20,246 nucleotides of DNA. It comes from a virus. The notes beneath the pieces were generated by a model. It searched no databases, was not told the origin of the DNA, and was given only the letters and a program-made list of their open reading frames with translations. This document shows, piece by piece, positions 1-7,507 of this stretch; the first letter of the stretch is position 1, and each line of letters starts with the position of its first letter. The stretch is from IMG/VR virus record IMGVR_UViG_3300001750_000034, positions 1 through 20,246 of that record; one strand, given 5' to 3'. Position numbers and translations under genes: made by a program.

Positions 1-715
1 CATCGGCGGTCTTGTAGGCTTGCGTCGCTTTGTCTTTCACACTCTTGGCGGCGCTGGCCGGGCTCCCGGTCAATGCCCTGGCGACCGCTCCGGTCACCGC
101 CCCAGTAGCGCCGCCCAAGACCGCGCCTTTGGCCGCATCCTGCAAACGCCCGCGGGCGCCCTCACCGCGACCGAAGCCATGGGCGGCGCCATACGCAGCG
201 CCCTCAGCAGCGCCACGGCTGACCAGCGACGGTAAGATGGCCTTTGCGCCCTTGAGCAGAGACATGCCTCCCTTGGCCAGCCCAGAGCCCGTGAGAACGG
301 CGCCAGCGACCTCGCCGGGAACGGCAACGTACGGTGATATATCGGCGTCTCTTGCGCGCTCGGCGGCAAGATTTTTAGAATATCTTTCTTCGTCGTACTG
401 CTGACCAGTGCCTTTGAAATTAGCCATACCGGTCGCGAATTCTTTGACCGAGCGCGCATATTTTGGATTTTTACTTCCGCCAGACAACCCCTGCAAACCG
501 GTGTTCATCGTGGCCGCAAACTCGTCCGCCAGCCCAAATGATGCACCGCTTGCCATCGATCTGAAAAAATCGTTCACGCCGTTATAGGCCGTCTCGATAG
601 GTCCCGGCCTTTCCTGCTTCTCGGCTACTTGGGACTTGGAGGTGTTTGGCGCATCATATTTCGACCACGGGCTATCGTCGCCGGAGGCCTTGTAGCTCTC
701 CCAGGGCTTCTGCAT
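1..715 (-). CDS. Internal virion / DNA-ejection-like protein, N-terminal part (cut by left edge)
   Basis: This reading frame starts with ATG at 713-715 and stays open for 238 codons to the left edge, so the C-terminus is missing. The start overlaps the TAA of the gene before it (TAATG). The translation begins MQKPWESYKA. Residues 41-68 read like the 'FGLADEF' segment common in large phage internal proteins, and residues 107-122 carry Y-x-x-x-L-A-A-E-R-A-R. From about residue 134 to 217 the protein is rich in Gly and Ala with GxxxG spacing (EVAGAV, GAAYGAAHG, GGATGAVTGAVA), a glycine-zipper-like, possibly membrane-active stretch. Such segments are typical of phage proteins that leave the head with the DNA and cross the envelope. 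The exact role is inferred from composition and from its place at the end of the tail module. I see no enzymatic motif in the visible part. Confidence 0.75.
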   Translation of the reverse strand, partial: MQKPWESYKASGDDSPWSKYDAPNTSKSQVAEKQERPGPIETAYNGVNDFFRSMASGASFGLADEFAATMNTGLQGLSGGSKNPKYARSVKEFATGMANFKGTGQQYDEERYSKNLAAERARDADISPYVAVPGEVAGAVLTGSGLAKGGMSLLKGAKAILPSLVSRGAAEGAAYGAAHGFGRGEGARGRLQDAAKGAVLGGATGAVTGAVARALTGSPASAAKSVKDKATQAYKTAD

Positions 716-2022
716 TACTCGGCCTTCCACCAACTGTCGGGCTTGCTCGGATCGCCGCCCATGAATGTGTAACCGCCTTCTACGGACCCGACCGCCGGGC
801 CCTGCCCCAAGGCTGGCGCTCCATACTCACCGCCGGACAAATCGCCGGGCTTAATGCCCTTGTTGATCACATCGGAATAAATCTTCTTAACCCGAGTGAG
901 ATTGAACAGGAATTGCTCCTTTGTTTGAGACTGTTCCATGTTGCCAATGGTCGCCTGCAAGAGCCTATTCTCAAATTCGGATACCTGGCCCAGGGCTCCC
1001 CCAGTCTTTGAGTTGTTGCGCATCTCCTGCAATCGGTCGAAACCGGCATTGGCCTTAACGGTGTCGAGCATTTTGCTGACATCGTGCGCGGCGGTGCCGG
1101 GAACATTCGACAAAAAGGACCCACCCAATCCTGTCGTTGGAAGATCGGCGTCCTTCATGGTGTCAAAGATGCGGTCGATGTCGGTAGTGACCACATCGGC
1201 GTAAACGTTTTGCTGAGCCACTCTGGCTTCATCCTGCGCGGCAGCTTCTGCCGCCTCAATATCGGCCGGTCCGCCAGTAATAAGCGACATGCTGAGATTT
1301 CCCTGGTCATCTCTCTCTAGCTGATACCCAGGCGGGATCGTCCCGTATTCGCTCTGCCCGACATCGACATTCATGGCGCCCGCCTTTCGAAGTGCCAACC
1401 TCTGGTCCGCCACATCCTTCGGGTACGGTATATCTCGACCGGGCACCAGTGCTTTCGGTTCCTTGGGCGGCGGGGCATAGCCCGTCACCGGTTGGGTGCC
1501 GCCCCGGTTACCGGCACGGAAGAACGCCGGCTTGCCATCCGGCCCAACACCGGCGGTCGGCTGGCCGTACGTCTCGGGCGCCACCGGGTCGGGGAATTCT
1601 TGCTTGAAGTACTGTCCCTGAGCGGCCTTCATCATCTCTGGACTGTTCCGCAACGCCTCGACCATGGACTGCCGTTCGGCGTTCTGCCCAGCCTCACCCT
1701 GCTCGAAGACCCCCCGGGCCGGGCCGGAGACGCCCGGGTCCTCGCCGCGAGGCCGCAACGCATCGGCGTAGAAATTTGCCATTGAGTCCTTTTGCGCCGC
1801 CTCGGCCTCACTAGCCTTGTCCATGTTGTAGCGAAGTGCTGCGGCCTGAGCGAGCCGTGAGGCTATTTGCAGCGGGTGGCGGACCGGTGCGCCTGCATTG
1901 CTGTTGGCCAGGGCCTTAATGATCTCGCGGCGTGCCGCCGGGTCAACTTTCGGCGCGATGACGGGTGCTGCCACGGGTGCCGCACCCTGGGCGCCGGGCT
2001 GGTACATGGTTTGAACTGGCAT
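715..2022 (-). CDS. Conserved phage virion protein, probable DNA-ejection protein (435 aa)
   Basis: The ATG at 2020-2022 follows a good GGAGG site eight bases upstream. The N-terminal half is low-complexity, Pro/Ala/Gln-rich, with a helical stretch around residues 28-80. The best conserved part is residues 270-385, with 'DIDRIFDTM', 'FLSNVPGTAAHDV', 'GFDRLQEMRNNS', 'TGGALGQVSEFENRLLQ' and a following helix. I recognise this pattern from structural proteins near the tail and ejection genes of podovirus-like phages, where it is usually annotated as hypothetical or as an injection protein. It has no signal peptide or transmembrane segment. Its TAA overlaps the ATG of the next gene, so the two are probably translated in step. 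The functional name is inference; membership of a recurring phage family is fairly secure. Confidence 0.75.
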   Translation of the reverse strand: MPVQTMYQPGAQGAAPVAAPVIAPKVDPAARREIIKALANSNAGAPVRHPLQIASRLAQAAALRYNMDKASEAEAAQKDSMANFYADALRPRGEDPGVSGPARGVFEQGEAGQNAERQSMVEALRNSPEMMKAAQGQYFKQEFPDPVAPETYGQPTAGVGPDGKPAFFRAGNRGGTQPVTGYAPPPKEPKALVPGRDIPYPKDVADQRLALRKAGAMNVDVGQSEYGTIPPGYQLERDDQGNLSMSLITGGPADIEAAEAAAQDEARVAQQNVYADVVTTDIDRIFDTMKDADLPTTGLGGSFLSNVPGTAAHDVSKMLDTVKANAGFDRLQEMRNNSKTGGALGQVSEFENRLLQATIGNMEQSQTKEQFLFNLTRVKKIYSDVINKGIKPGDLSGGEYGAPALGQGPAVGSVEGGYTFMGGDPSKPDSWWKAE

Positions 2023-2060
2023 TGGTTAGCGCCTCCTATCTCGATCGAGCGGCTGATCGT

Positions 2061-2486
2061 TCACCTTGCGCCTCCGGTCAGATTCCAATTATCCAACGGT
2101 CGTTGCGCTCTCGCCGCGGGTGCGGTCGCTGCCGGCTGTGGTGCCTGAACTTGCGGTTGCCCCGCGATCTGACCCCACTGCGGCGGCAACTGTCGCGGGG
2201 CTACTGGCCCAACTGGATTGATACTCGTGCCCCGCAAAGCAGCGATCACATCCGGACGAAACCCGAGGGCCTCTACGTCGAGCGGATCGGACCCGGGGAC
2301 CATCTGCGAATGTCCCTGAGAGCGCAGCACGCGCAGAATATCTTCCCGCCCGGCGTCGTCCAACGGCTTTGGCGGGGGGCTGGCGGTGGGGTAGGCGAGT
2401 GGGGCGACGTCCTCGTTCTGATCGAAGAGCCCGCTGAGATTCCCCGGGTCGAGGGCTGCCTTGGTGAATTTGTTGAATATCGACAC
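2061..2486 (-). CDS. Small Pro/Ala-rich phage protein of unknown function (141 aa)
   Basis: The start is GTG at 2484-2486, chosen because AGGAG lies six bases upstream and the frame opens only ten bases after the stop of the PP-loop gene. The protein starts MSIFNKFTKAALDPGN and has a short helical segment around residues 43-60 (DDAGREDILRVLRSQG). It ends in a Gln/Pro/Ala-rich tail (about residues 90-130). No catalytic motif, signal peptide or membrane segment is visible. It sits between the PP-loop enzyme and two ejection-like proteins, so a minor virion or assembly role is plausible but unproven. I do not recognise a named family. Confidence 0.6.
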   Translation of the reverse strand: MSIFNKFTKAALDPGNLSGLFDQNEDVAPLAYPTASPPPKPLDDAGREDILRVLRSQGHSQMVPGSDPLDVEALGFRPDVIAALRGTSINPVGPVAPRQLPPQWGQIAGQPQVQAPQPAATAPAARAQRPLDNWNLTGGAR

Positions 2487-2495
2487 GACGCTCTC

Positions 2496-3365
2496 CTAAC
2501 TTGCTTTCCTGTCTCGCGGCACTTCCAGCGCCATATCGAGGATCGAGACTGTCCGCTCGGTCTCGTCCGTCAAAATACGCTTCAACATTTCGGCCCGGCG
2601 CCTAATTTCCGGCATGAACTCCGGGTAGGTCTTGGCCAAGTACCGCATCCGGTCCGCCGCATAGTCGGTGCGCAGATGACCGGTGCAGAACCAGCAATCG
2701 ATGCCGTCGTTCGCACCATTCAGGTACTGGCGGGGGATCTCCGCCCCCTCACCCTTGAGATATTCCAGCACATCGTCATCGGACCATTCCCAAATTGGAA
2801 AGGCGTACTCAATACCGTCGCCGTCCACAGTCCCGGGCCCGATGCCAACTCTCTCGTCGCATCGCTTGGTCCCGCGCAAGAGAAGGCGGATATCGCTGCG
2901 CATCACCGCATGATGCAGCGGCTTCAAAACCATCTCGAGACAGCAATTCAGCGACGTCTGGATCAAGGTCTCCCGCGGCTCTTCGAGGAAACGGGCCATC
3001 TCGGCTCCGTACCACTCCGGCACCACGTCGAGCGGCAACCCGCGCAGTTCGTGAAATTGGTCTATCGGCATCGGCGGAGATATCAATTTGAGATCGACGC
3101 CGAGCTTTTCGCAGGTGCGCTCGACCAGATCCACGGTATCGGGTAGCCAAGCGCCCGGGTTGGCGAAATGCACCTCTATCTTGTCGAGCCAAGGCCGGGC
3201 CAGATAGAGAACGGCAAGCGAATCCTTGCCGCCGGAGAATTGCAGTATGGCGCGGTCATGACAGGTCCCGGTGTGCGGGGATCTCCAGAGACATGTCTGC
3301 CCCGGTTCCGGCGGCTCAGCGGCCTCGGTATCGAACGGCGGGGTCTTGTGCTTGGTCTCGGTCAT
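2496..3365 (-). CDS. PAPS/APS reductase-like PP-loop enzyme with a 4Fe-4S cysteine signature
   Basis: This 289-residue protein carries the PP-loop S-G-G-K-D-S at residues 44-49, which in this superfamily (N-type ATP pyrophosphatases) binds the phosphates of ATP or of an adenylylated substrate. A CC pair at 141-142 is followed by P-L eight residues on, and then by C-W-F-C at 224-227. This is the CC-X81-CxxC spacing known for the iron-sulfur cluster of assimilatory APS reductases. An RGTKRCDE segment (164-171) fits the substrate-binding part of the family. The usual C-terminal ECGLH motif with the catalytic cysteine is absent, so sulfonucleotide reduction as in CysH is unlikely. A thiolation or other adenylation-dependent reaction, as in DndC-like relatives, is possible. 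It lies within the tail gene cluster, one base after the stop of the preceding gene. Substrate unknown. Confidence 0.88.
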   Translation of the reverse strand: MTETKHKTPPFDTEAAEPPEPGQTCLWRSPHTGTCHDRAILQFSGGKDSLAVLYLARPWLDKIEVHFANPGAWLPDTVDLVERTCEKLGVDLKLISPPMPIDQFHELRGLPLDVVPEWYGAEMARFLEEPRETLIQTSLNCCLEMVLKPLHHAVMRSDIRLLLRGTKRCDERVGIGPGTVDGDGIEYAFPIWEWSDDDVLEYLKGEGAEIPRQYLNGANDGIDCWFCTGHLRTDYAADRMRYLAKTYPEFMPEIRRRAEMLKRILTDETERTVSILDMALEVPRDRKAS

Positions 3366-3366
3366 G

Positions 3367-4299
3367 TCAGAACGCGGTTATGGCTGCGCCGCCGAGGCCC
3401 GCGATAGCACCCATGGCGGCCTGCTGGCCGCCGGCGCTTCGGTTCGCATTGGCATTCCCGGCGTTCTGCTGGAGCCCGTAGGCACTAATGATATCGGGCG
3501 GCGCCACGGCGTAATTCGCGGTCGGCCCGAAATTCGGCAACGGCATGGCCGGTGTACCCTGCATGTAGGCGCTGATCTCGTTGATCGGCTGGGAGCGCTC
3601 GAGGAGCCGGTCCGAGATACCCTGCTGCCGATCCGCCGAGGCAATGCCGAAGAGCCTGGACTGCTCGGCCCGGCCGGACCGCACGGCCTCTTGAGCGGCC
3701 TTGAGGCTGGTCTCGTCCTCCCTTTCGCCAAACTCCTCCAGCGACCGGTTCCAGGCCTCGCCGCCGACCGGCAGACCGCGCACCGTCAGATCGTTTGTCA
3801 TGTCATGCCGGGCTCGATCGAGTTGCGGCCGGACCATGCCCATGATGCGGCCAAACGTCGCGTCCTCAACGGGCTGGGCGGCTCCCTCCAAGTCCTCGGT
3901 GCCGGGTAACTCCCGGAGGCCCTCAAGGTTGAAGGACGGCTGCTCGCCAATCTCCAGCGCCCGGGACATGGCCGGACCGCCCAGGGTTAGACCGAGACGC
4001 CGCTGCAGGTCCACCAACGCCTGCTGGTCTTCGGGCAGTTCTGTGATGCGCGTGCGGCTCGGGTCGCCGATATCGCCGACGTAGCGTGAGGTGCCGAACG
4101 GCGTGATCTCATTGATCTGCGAGACTTTGGCTGATTCCAGCACCGCTTCCTTGTTGGCCGCGCCTTGAGCGGCTGTCAGGGCTACCGGGTCCGGCGTGGG
4201 CGCCGCCGAACCGCCGCCTTTCTTAAAGCGGCGCTCGTCTCTGCCCTGCCCAGTTCCGGCATAGCGGCGGTGCCGTGCGTCTGAACGATATATCATCAT
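3367..4299 (-). CDS. Conserved podovirus-type virion protein, tail/ejection module (310 aa)
   Basis: The frame is open far upstream, but the start is set at the ATG at 4297-4299, because it overlaps the TGA of the acetyltransferase gene (ATGA). A second ATG follows at once. The N-terminus is basic (RSDARHRRYAG), followed by a Gly/Ser/Pro linker and the segment 'INEITPFGTSRYVG', a motif I associate with virion proteins next to tail and ejection genes in podovirus-like genomes. The middle is helical and rich in Glu, Arg and Gln (about residues 70-235). The C-terminus is Gly/Ala/Asn-rich ('NANANRSAGGQQ', 'GAIAGLGGAAI'), possibly membrane- or DNA-interacting. No enzyme motif is seen. An internal virion or tail role is inferred from context. 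Confidence 0.72.
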   Translation of the reverse strand: MMIYRSDARHRRYAGTGQGRDERRFKKGGGSAAPTPDPVALTAAQGAANKEAVLESAKVSQINEITPFGTSRYVGDIGDPSRTRITELPEDQQALVDLQRRLGLTLGGPAMSRALEIGEQPSFNLEGLRELPGTEDLEGAAQPVEDATFGRIMGMVRPQLDRARHDMTNDLTVRGLPVGGEAWNRSLEEFGEREDETSLKAAQEAVRSGRAEQSRLFGIASADRQQGISDRLLERSQPINEISAYMQGTPAMPLPNFGPTANYAVAPPDIISAYGLQQNAGNANANRSAGGQQAAMGAIAGLGGAAITAF

Positions 4300-4757
4300 G
4301 CTGCCGCCCTTTCGTTTCGGCCACCCGGTCTGGTCAGCCAGCGCTGAGCCTCGGCGGCCAGCATGCCGTAGATCATCGCGTCGTCGTCGAGGAACGCCTG
4401 GCGAGCCTTGCCCTCGAGCACGAAGCCCAACCGCTCGACGAAACGCCGCGCTCTTTTGTTTCGGGACGGGATAATTAATGTCGCCCGAGCGCATCCGCAT
4501 TGCACGAACGGATACGCCAGCAAGGCATGGACCGCGCCGCGCGTCGCCCATTTTGGTGTCTCGGTCGCAAAGGCCATTTCTATCGACCGGTAACGCTCCG
4601 AGTAGTTGTAGTACCCAGCAACGGCAACAAGTGCCCCGCTGCCATCCGCTATGCCGATCGCCCGGAAGTTCGGCACGGGCTCGAGGTGAGGAAGCCTGTC
4701 GAGCAACCATTGACCGAGCGTCATCTGGGTATAGGCGTCTCCGATCACGAGCTTCAT
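4296..4757 (-). CDS. GNAT-family N-acetyltransferase, phage-encoded (153 aa)
   Basis: The start ATG at 4755-4757 overlaps the stop of the nozzle gene (ATGA), which fixes this start although the frame is open upstream. The fold is recognisable from the order of elements: a beta strand with 'LVAVAGYYNY' (43-52), the central strand with 'SIEMAF' (58-63), the acetyl-CoA loop and helix region 'ATRGAVHALLAY' (71-82), then 'ATLIIPSRNKRARRFVERLGF' (92-112), which is the classic GNAT 'N-x-x-A-x-x-x-x-x-x-L-G-F' element, and the closing strand 'DDAMIYGML' (125-133). It transfers an acetyl group from acetyl-CoA to an unknown amine. Being locked between two structural genes suggests it modifies a virion or host protein, or acts on host metabolism late in infection. 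The acceptor cannot be deduced. Confidence 0.85.
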   Translation of the reverse strand: MKLVIGDAYTQMTLGQWLLDRLPHLEPVPNFRAIGIADGSGALVAVAGYYNYSERYRSIEMAFATETPKWATRGAVHALLAYPFVQCGCARATLIIPSRNKRARRFVERLGFVLEGKARQAFLDDDAMIYGMLAAEAQRWLTRPGGRNERAAA

Positions 4758-6313
4758 CGCGCACCGCCTTGCTTGATCAAGTAATCGATCGAATACCAGG
4801 TCAGCGAGGCAGCGGTAGAGAAATTCCCCCGGAACCCTATGTTGCGGCCGATCGCCGTAGCGCCGATCCACTTCGGACGCGATTGCGCGCGACTGGCCCA
4901 ATCCGCCACATCCCAATCGTCTTCGTCCCAGGCGCTGCCCACCGACTGGCCGGCCAAAGAAAGCGAGCCCGGGCTAATGTTGCGGGCCGAAAAATCGGCG
5001 TTGAGCGCAATGCCGCCGGTCAAGGTGCCCTCTATGGCCATGACCGTGCGCACCGCCGTTACATGCTTCTTGGAGCCGCGACTGCCCAGGTAGGTGAATG
5101 GCCCGGACACATCGAGATTAATGTCAGAGCCGTTGTCGTTAACACCTGTGTGCTGGTAGACGATGCCGCCGGCGGAACCGAAGTAAATTCCCCCGTTGTG
5201 GTACTCCCAACACCGTGCCGGCAGATCAATAAACCGGGTCCATGCTCCGCGCTGCAGGTTCAAGCAGTGCTGGCGGAACAGCGTGGTTGATTCCGGATAG
5301 TTGAAGTACATGCGGCCATTCGGGAAAACCCGCCCAGCCTGCCAGCCCCATGTTGTTCTGTGCTGCACCGCTAGGTCACGGACAGACTGGGCAATCTTGC
5401 CCCACATGGTGTTTTGGATAATCGCATCGATGGTCCAGCCCTGCATGATCAGCGAGACCGGCAGATAACCCGCCTCGGTAAGAATGGCTAGATCGCCGCC
5501 GACCTTCGTTACGCAGCGCCGGCCAATCGGTGGGGCGCCTTCGTAGGAGCCGACCTTGACCCAGGCCGAGGCCGTGCCCGGGTCCGTGCCCTGATAAACG
5601 ATGATCTCACCGGTGGACATGACAAAGACCTGCATGTCCTCTAATCCAGCACCGCCATCGCGCGACCAGGCGCCACCGGCCACGAGGTAACCGCCCTTAT
5701 TGGCAATTTGGCTGAGATCGAACGCGGCAAGCGCGCCGGTTACCGCCCCGGCACCGGCATAGTAGGCGTTGGCGCTGCCGTCTAGGGCGAACCACAGCCG
5801 GCTCACATGGCTCCAAACCGCCGTCAGTTTGGTGATGTCGGCCGGGCCGGTCCAGGAAGTGTCTTGGAACGTCGTACCATCGTAGTCCCACGGCGCGTCG
5901 TTGCCGTTACACCCGAACATCCGTCCGGTGAAATTATGGGTCTGCCAACGGTTGGATGCGTAGGACTTGCTGGGTGTTAGATCGGTTGCCGCACCGGAGG
6001 AACTAGCGTCGTAGATTTTCCCCCCACCACCGGCGAGCAGCTTTTGAGACGATGCGCTCTCCAATGCGGCCAAGGTTTCGACATCACCAGCGCCGACACC
6101 GGTGGCATGAGACGCATATCCCGGCCGGACCACCAGGCCATGGGTATCGGCGATCCAATTGACCAAGTCCTCGGCATCCGTCTCGGGTAGGGCGTCGCGG
6201 ATATCGCGCGTGTTGATGCCGCCGACCGGTGCCGGATGGGACACAACTCTGGTGCGGACACCTTGCCTCTGCCGGGCCACGGCCGCGCGATATCTGGGGG
6301 CAACAAGTCCCAC
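4754..6313 (-). CDS. Beta-rich tail protein, nozzle/stopper type (519 aa)
   Basis: The chosen start is GTG at 6311-6313, giving MGLVAPRYRAAVARQRQG. A GGGGGG run lies a few bases upstream and the preceding gene stops just four bases before. The frame is open further upstream, but those starts would overlap the adaptor gene. The N-terminal region has 'LPAPVGGIN'-like sequence (HPAPVGGINTRD) and 'LPETDAEDLVNWIADTHGLVVRPGY', typical of phage proteins that open with this head and continue as a beta-propeller. The rest is rich in short Trp/Gly/Tyr/Asp strands, consistent with repeated blades. Proteins of this kind sit directly after the adaptor in P22-, T7- and SU10-like phages (gp10, gp12 and nozzle analogues) and form the DNA-retaining tail tube end. 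The analogy is inferred from position and composition. Confidence 0.78.
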   Translation of the reverse strand: MGLVAPRYRAAVARQRQGVRTRVVSHPAPVGGINTRDIRDALPETDAEDLVNWIADTHGLVVRPGYASHATGVGAGDVETLAALESASSQKLLAGGGGKIYDASSSGAATDLTPSKSYASNRWQTHNFTGRMFGCNGNDAPWDYDGTTFQDTSWTGPADITKLTAVWSHVSRLWFALDGSANAYYAGAGAVTGALAAFDLSQIANKGGYLVAGGAWSRDGGAGLEDMQVFVMSTGEIIVYQGTDPGTASAWVKVGSYEGAPPIGRRCVTKVGGDLAILTEAGYLPVSLIMQGWTIDAIIQNTMWGKIAQSVRDLAVQHRTTWGWQAGRVFPNGRMYFNYPESTTLFRQHCLNLQRGAWTRFIDLPARCWEYHNGGIYFGSAGGIVYQHTGVNDNGSDINLDVSGPFTYLGSRGSKKHVTAVRTVMAIEGTLTGGIALNADFSARNISPGSLSLAGQSVGSAWDEDDWDVADWASRAQSRPKWIGATAIGRNIGFRGNFSTAASLTWYSIDYLIKQGGAR

Positions 6314-6317
6314 GACA

Positions 6318-7034
6318 TTACCCCCCGAAACCACTGTCCGGGACGTTATCGACATCGAGCAGATACGGCGTGCGCCGTCCGGAGAGCGACACCGGGCCAT
6401 GGCCGCCATCGCGGGCTTTGGTCAGGGCGACCTCGTCGTCGTACTCCGTTTTCTCGTCCGCATAGGGCAGTCCCTTGGCGCGCAGATAGCGCCAGTGCAC
6501 GCCCATGGTGAGGAGGTCTTCATCCAGCACCGATGTGTCGGTATCGGCCGCCCAGGTAAGGGCGTCGGCCGCACCGTCACCGTCGCTGTCGACCAGGTTC
6601 TTCGACACGTACTCGAACGCCACTGTATCGGCGGTGTCGGGATTCGGGTGGGCCAACAAATCGGAGCCGCGGACCCGGATCCATTTACGCGGCGTCTGCT
6701 GCACGATACCGGACCGGAGAACCTGCCACTGGTTCGACGTAGAGGGGCCGCGCAGCCGCCACTCGTTGGTGCGATCCCACCAGGTGAAGTTCTTGAAGCA
6801 CCAGAAATCCGACGGGATGGCCCCGGTCTGCACTGACTGTCCGGTTGTCATCGTGAACGTCTGCTCGGCAGTCAGAACCTTCCACGGGTAGCATCTGGCA
6901 AGGTTTTTTAACTCCCGCTTGGCCAACGCAAGAAGTTGGCACGCCGCAGGATCAGTGTTGCCCACGATCGTGCCGGGCGCTTGGTATTCGCCGATTTCTT
7001 CGATGGCGTCGGTGCAAATCGAGAGCAGCGTCAC
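6318..7034 (-). CDS. Head-tail adaptor protein, gp4/tail-tubular-A-like (238 aa)
   Basis: The start is GTG at 7032-7034 with GAGGTG upstream, twelve bases after the stop of the fibre-like gene. The protein starts 'MTLLSICTDAIEEIG' and continues with 'VGNTDPAACQLLALAKRELKNLA', a helical N-terminal domain. Then come 'PSDFWCFKNFTWWDRTNEWRLRGPSTSNQWQ' and 'FEYVSKNLVDSDGDG', and a C-terminal helical part 'LDEDLLTMGVHWRYLRAKGLPYADE'. This is the layout of the podovirus adaptor family (T7 gp11 tail tubular A, P22 gp4 and SU10-type adaptors), a ring that sits under the portal and receives the nozzle. The next gene is the candidate nozzle, as expected. Family assignment is from recalled sequence pattern. 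Confidence 0.82.
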   Translation of the reverse strand: MTLLSICTDAIEEIGEYQAPGTIVGNTDPAACQLLALAKRELKNLARCYPWKVLTAEQTFTMTTGQSVQTGAIPSDFWCFKNFTWWDRTNEWRLRGPSTSNQWQVLRSGIVQQTPRKWIRVRGSDLLAHPNPDTADTVAFEYVSKNLVDSDGDGAADALTWAADTDTSVLDEDLLTMGVHWRYLRAKGLPYADEKTEYDDEVALTKARDGGHGPVSLSGRRTPYLLDVDNVPDSGFGG

Positions 7035-7046
7035 TGGTTCACCTCG

Positions 7047-7466
7047 TTAAGTGGCGATCCCAGCACTGACCAATTGGGTACGTAGCTCATTCACCTTGTC
7101 GGAGAGAGAGGACAAAGCATTTATGAGCACCGTGTTCAGCGCATTCTGGGTGGCGAGCTGGTCCGCAACCTCTTTGAAGTTGTTGTCGATGTTCGCAATG
7201 GAGGTGTCGCGGTTCGCGGCAGTGTCCCAACCGCCAGCCGCCGCGCCCGTGCCCCCCGCTATCATCGGGCTAATGGTGTCGTCCGCGGTGCCGCCGGAGC
7301 TATCCGTCAATGTGTCCGTGTTGGTGGCCGCAGCGAGGGTATCGGAGCCGGTGCCACCAGTATTGTCGGTCAAGGCGGCCACTGCTGTGCTATCCGGTAC
7401 TCTGGCTACCGACACGGCCCACTTAGCCGGCATTCCTAGACCCATGAGGTTATTTACTGAGGGCAT
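7047..7466 (-). CDS. Fibre-like virion protein with LGMP module, Thr/Gly repeats and coiled coil (139 aa)
   Basis: A strong AAAGGAG site precedes the ATG at 7464-7466. Residues 4-21 (VNNLMGLGMPAKWAVSVA) repeat the module found three times in the neighbouring 70-residue protein. Residues 32-65 hold two related Thr/Gly/Asp-rich units 21 residues apart (LTDNTGGTGSDTLA and LTDSSGGTADDTIS). The C-terminal part (about 85-139) is a heptad-like helix, 'IANIDNNFKEVADQLATQN' followed by 'LINALSSLSDKVNELRTQL', likely a trimeric coiled coil. This combination is common in small phage head-fibre or tail-fibre proteins. A surface or fibre role is inferred; the receptor or partner is unknown. It lies just before the adaptor gene. 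Confidence 0.72.
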   Translation of the reverse strand: MPSVNNLMGLGMPAKWAVSVARVPDSTAVAALTDNTGGTGSDTLAAATNTDTLTDSSGGTADDTISPMIAGGTGAAAGGWDTAANRDTSIANIDNNFKEVADQLATQNALNTVLINALSSLSDKVNELRTQLVSAGIAT

Positions 7467-7507
7467 TTTATTCTCCTTTGGCCAAGCCGCCGCCTAAGTT
7501 CCGTTAT

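Noticed and set aside
1965-3146. Long plus-strand open frame (393 codons) opposite the PP-loop and neighbouring genes
   Set aside because: It is antisense to three well-supported minus-strand genes, with Arg/Pro/His-rich composition, no motif and no fitting ribosome site. It is a shadow frame of GC-rich DNA.
4478-5290. Plus-strand open frame of 270 codons opposite the GNAT and nozzle genes
   Set aside because: The composition is typical of a shadow (Arg/Ser/Pro) and the minus strand explains the region fully.
5977-6318. Minus-strand frame starting in a neat TAATG overlap with the adaptor stop
   Set aside because: The start context is attractive, but the translation is Pro/Arg/Trp-rich without pattern. 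The neighbouring frame from GTG 6313 encodes the conserved nozzle-like protein.
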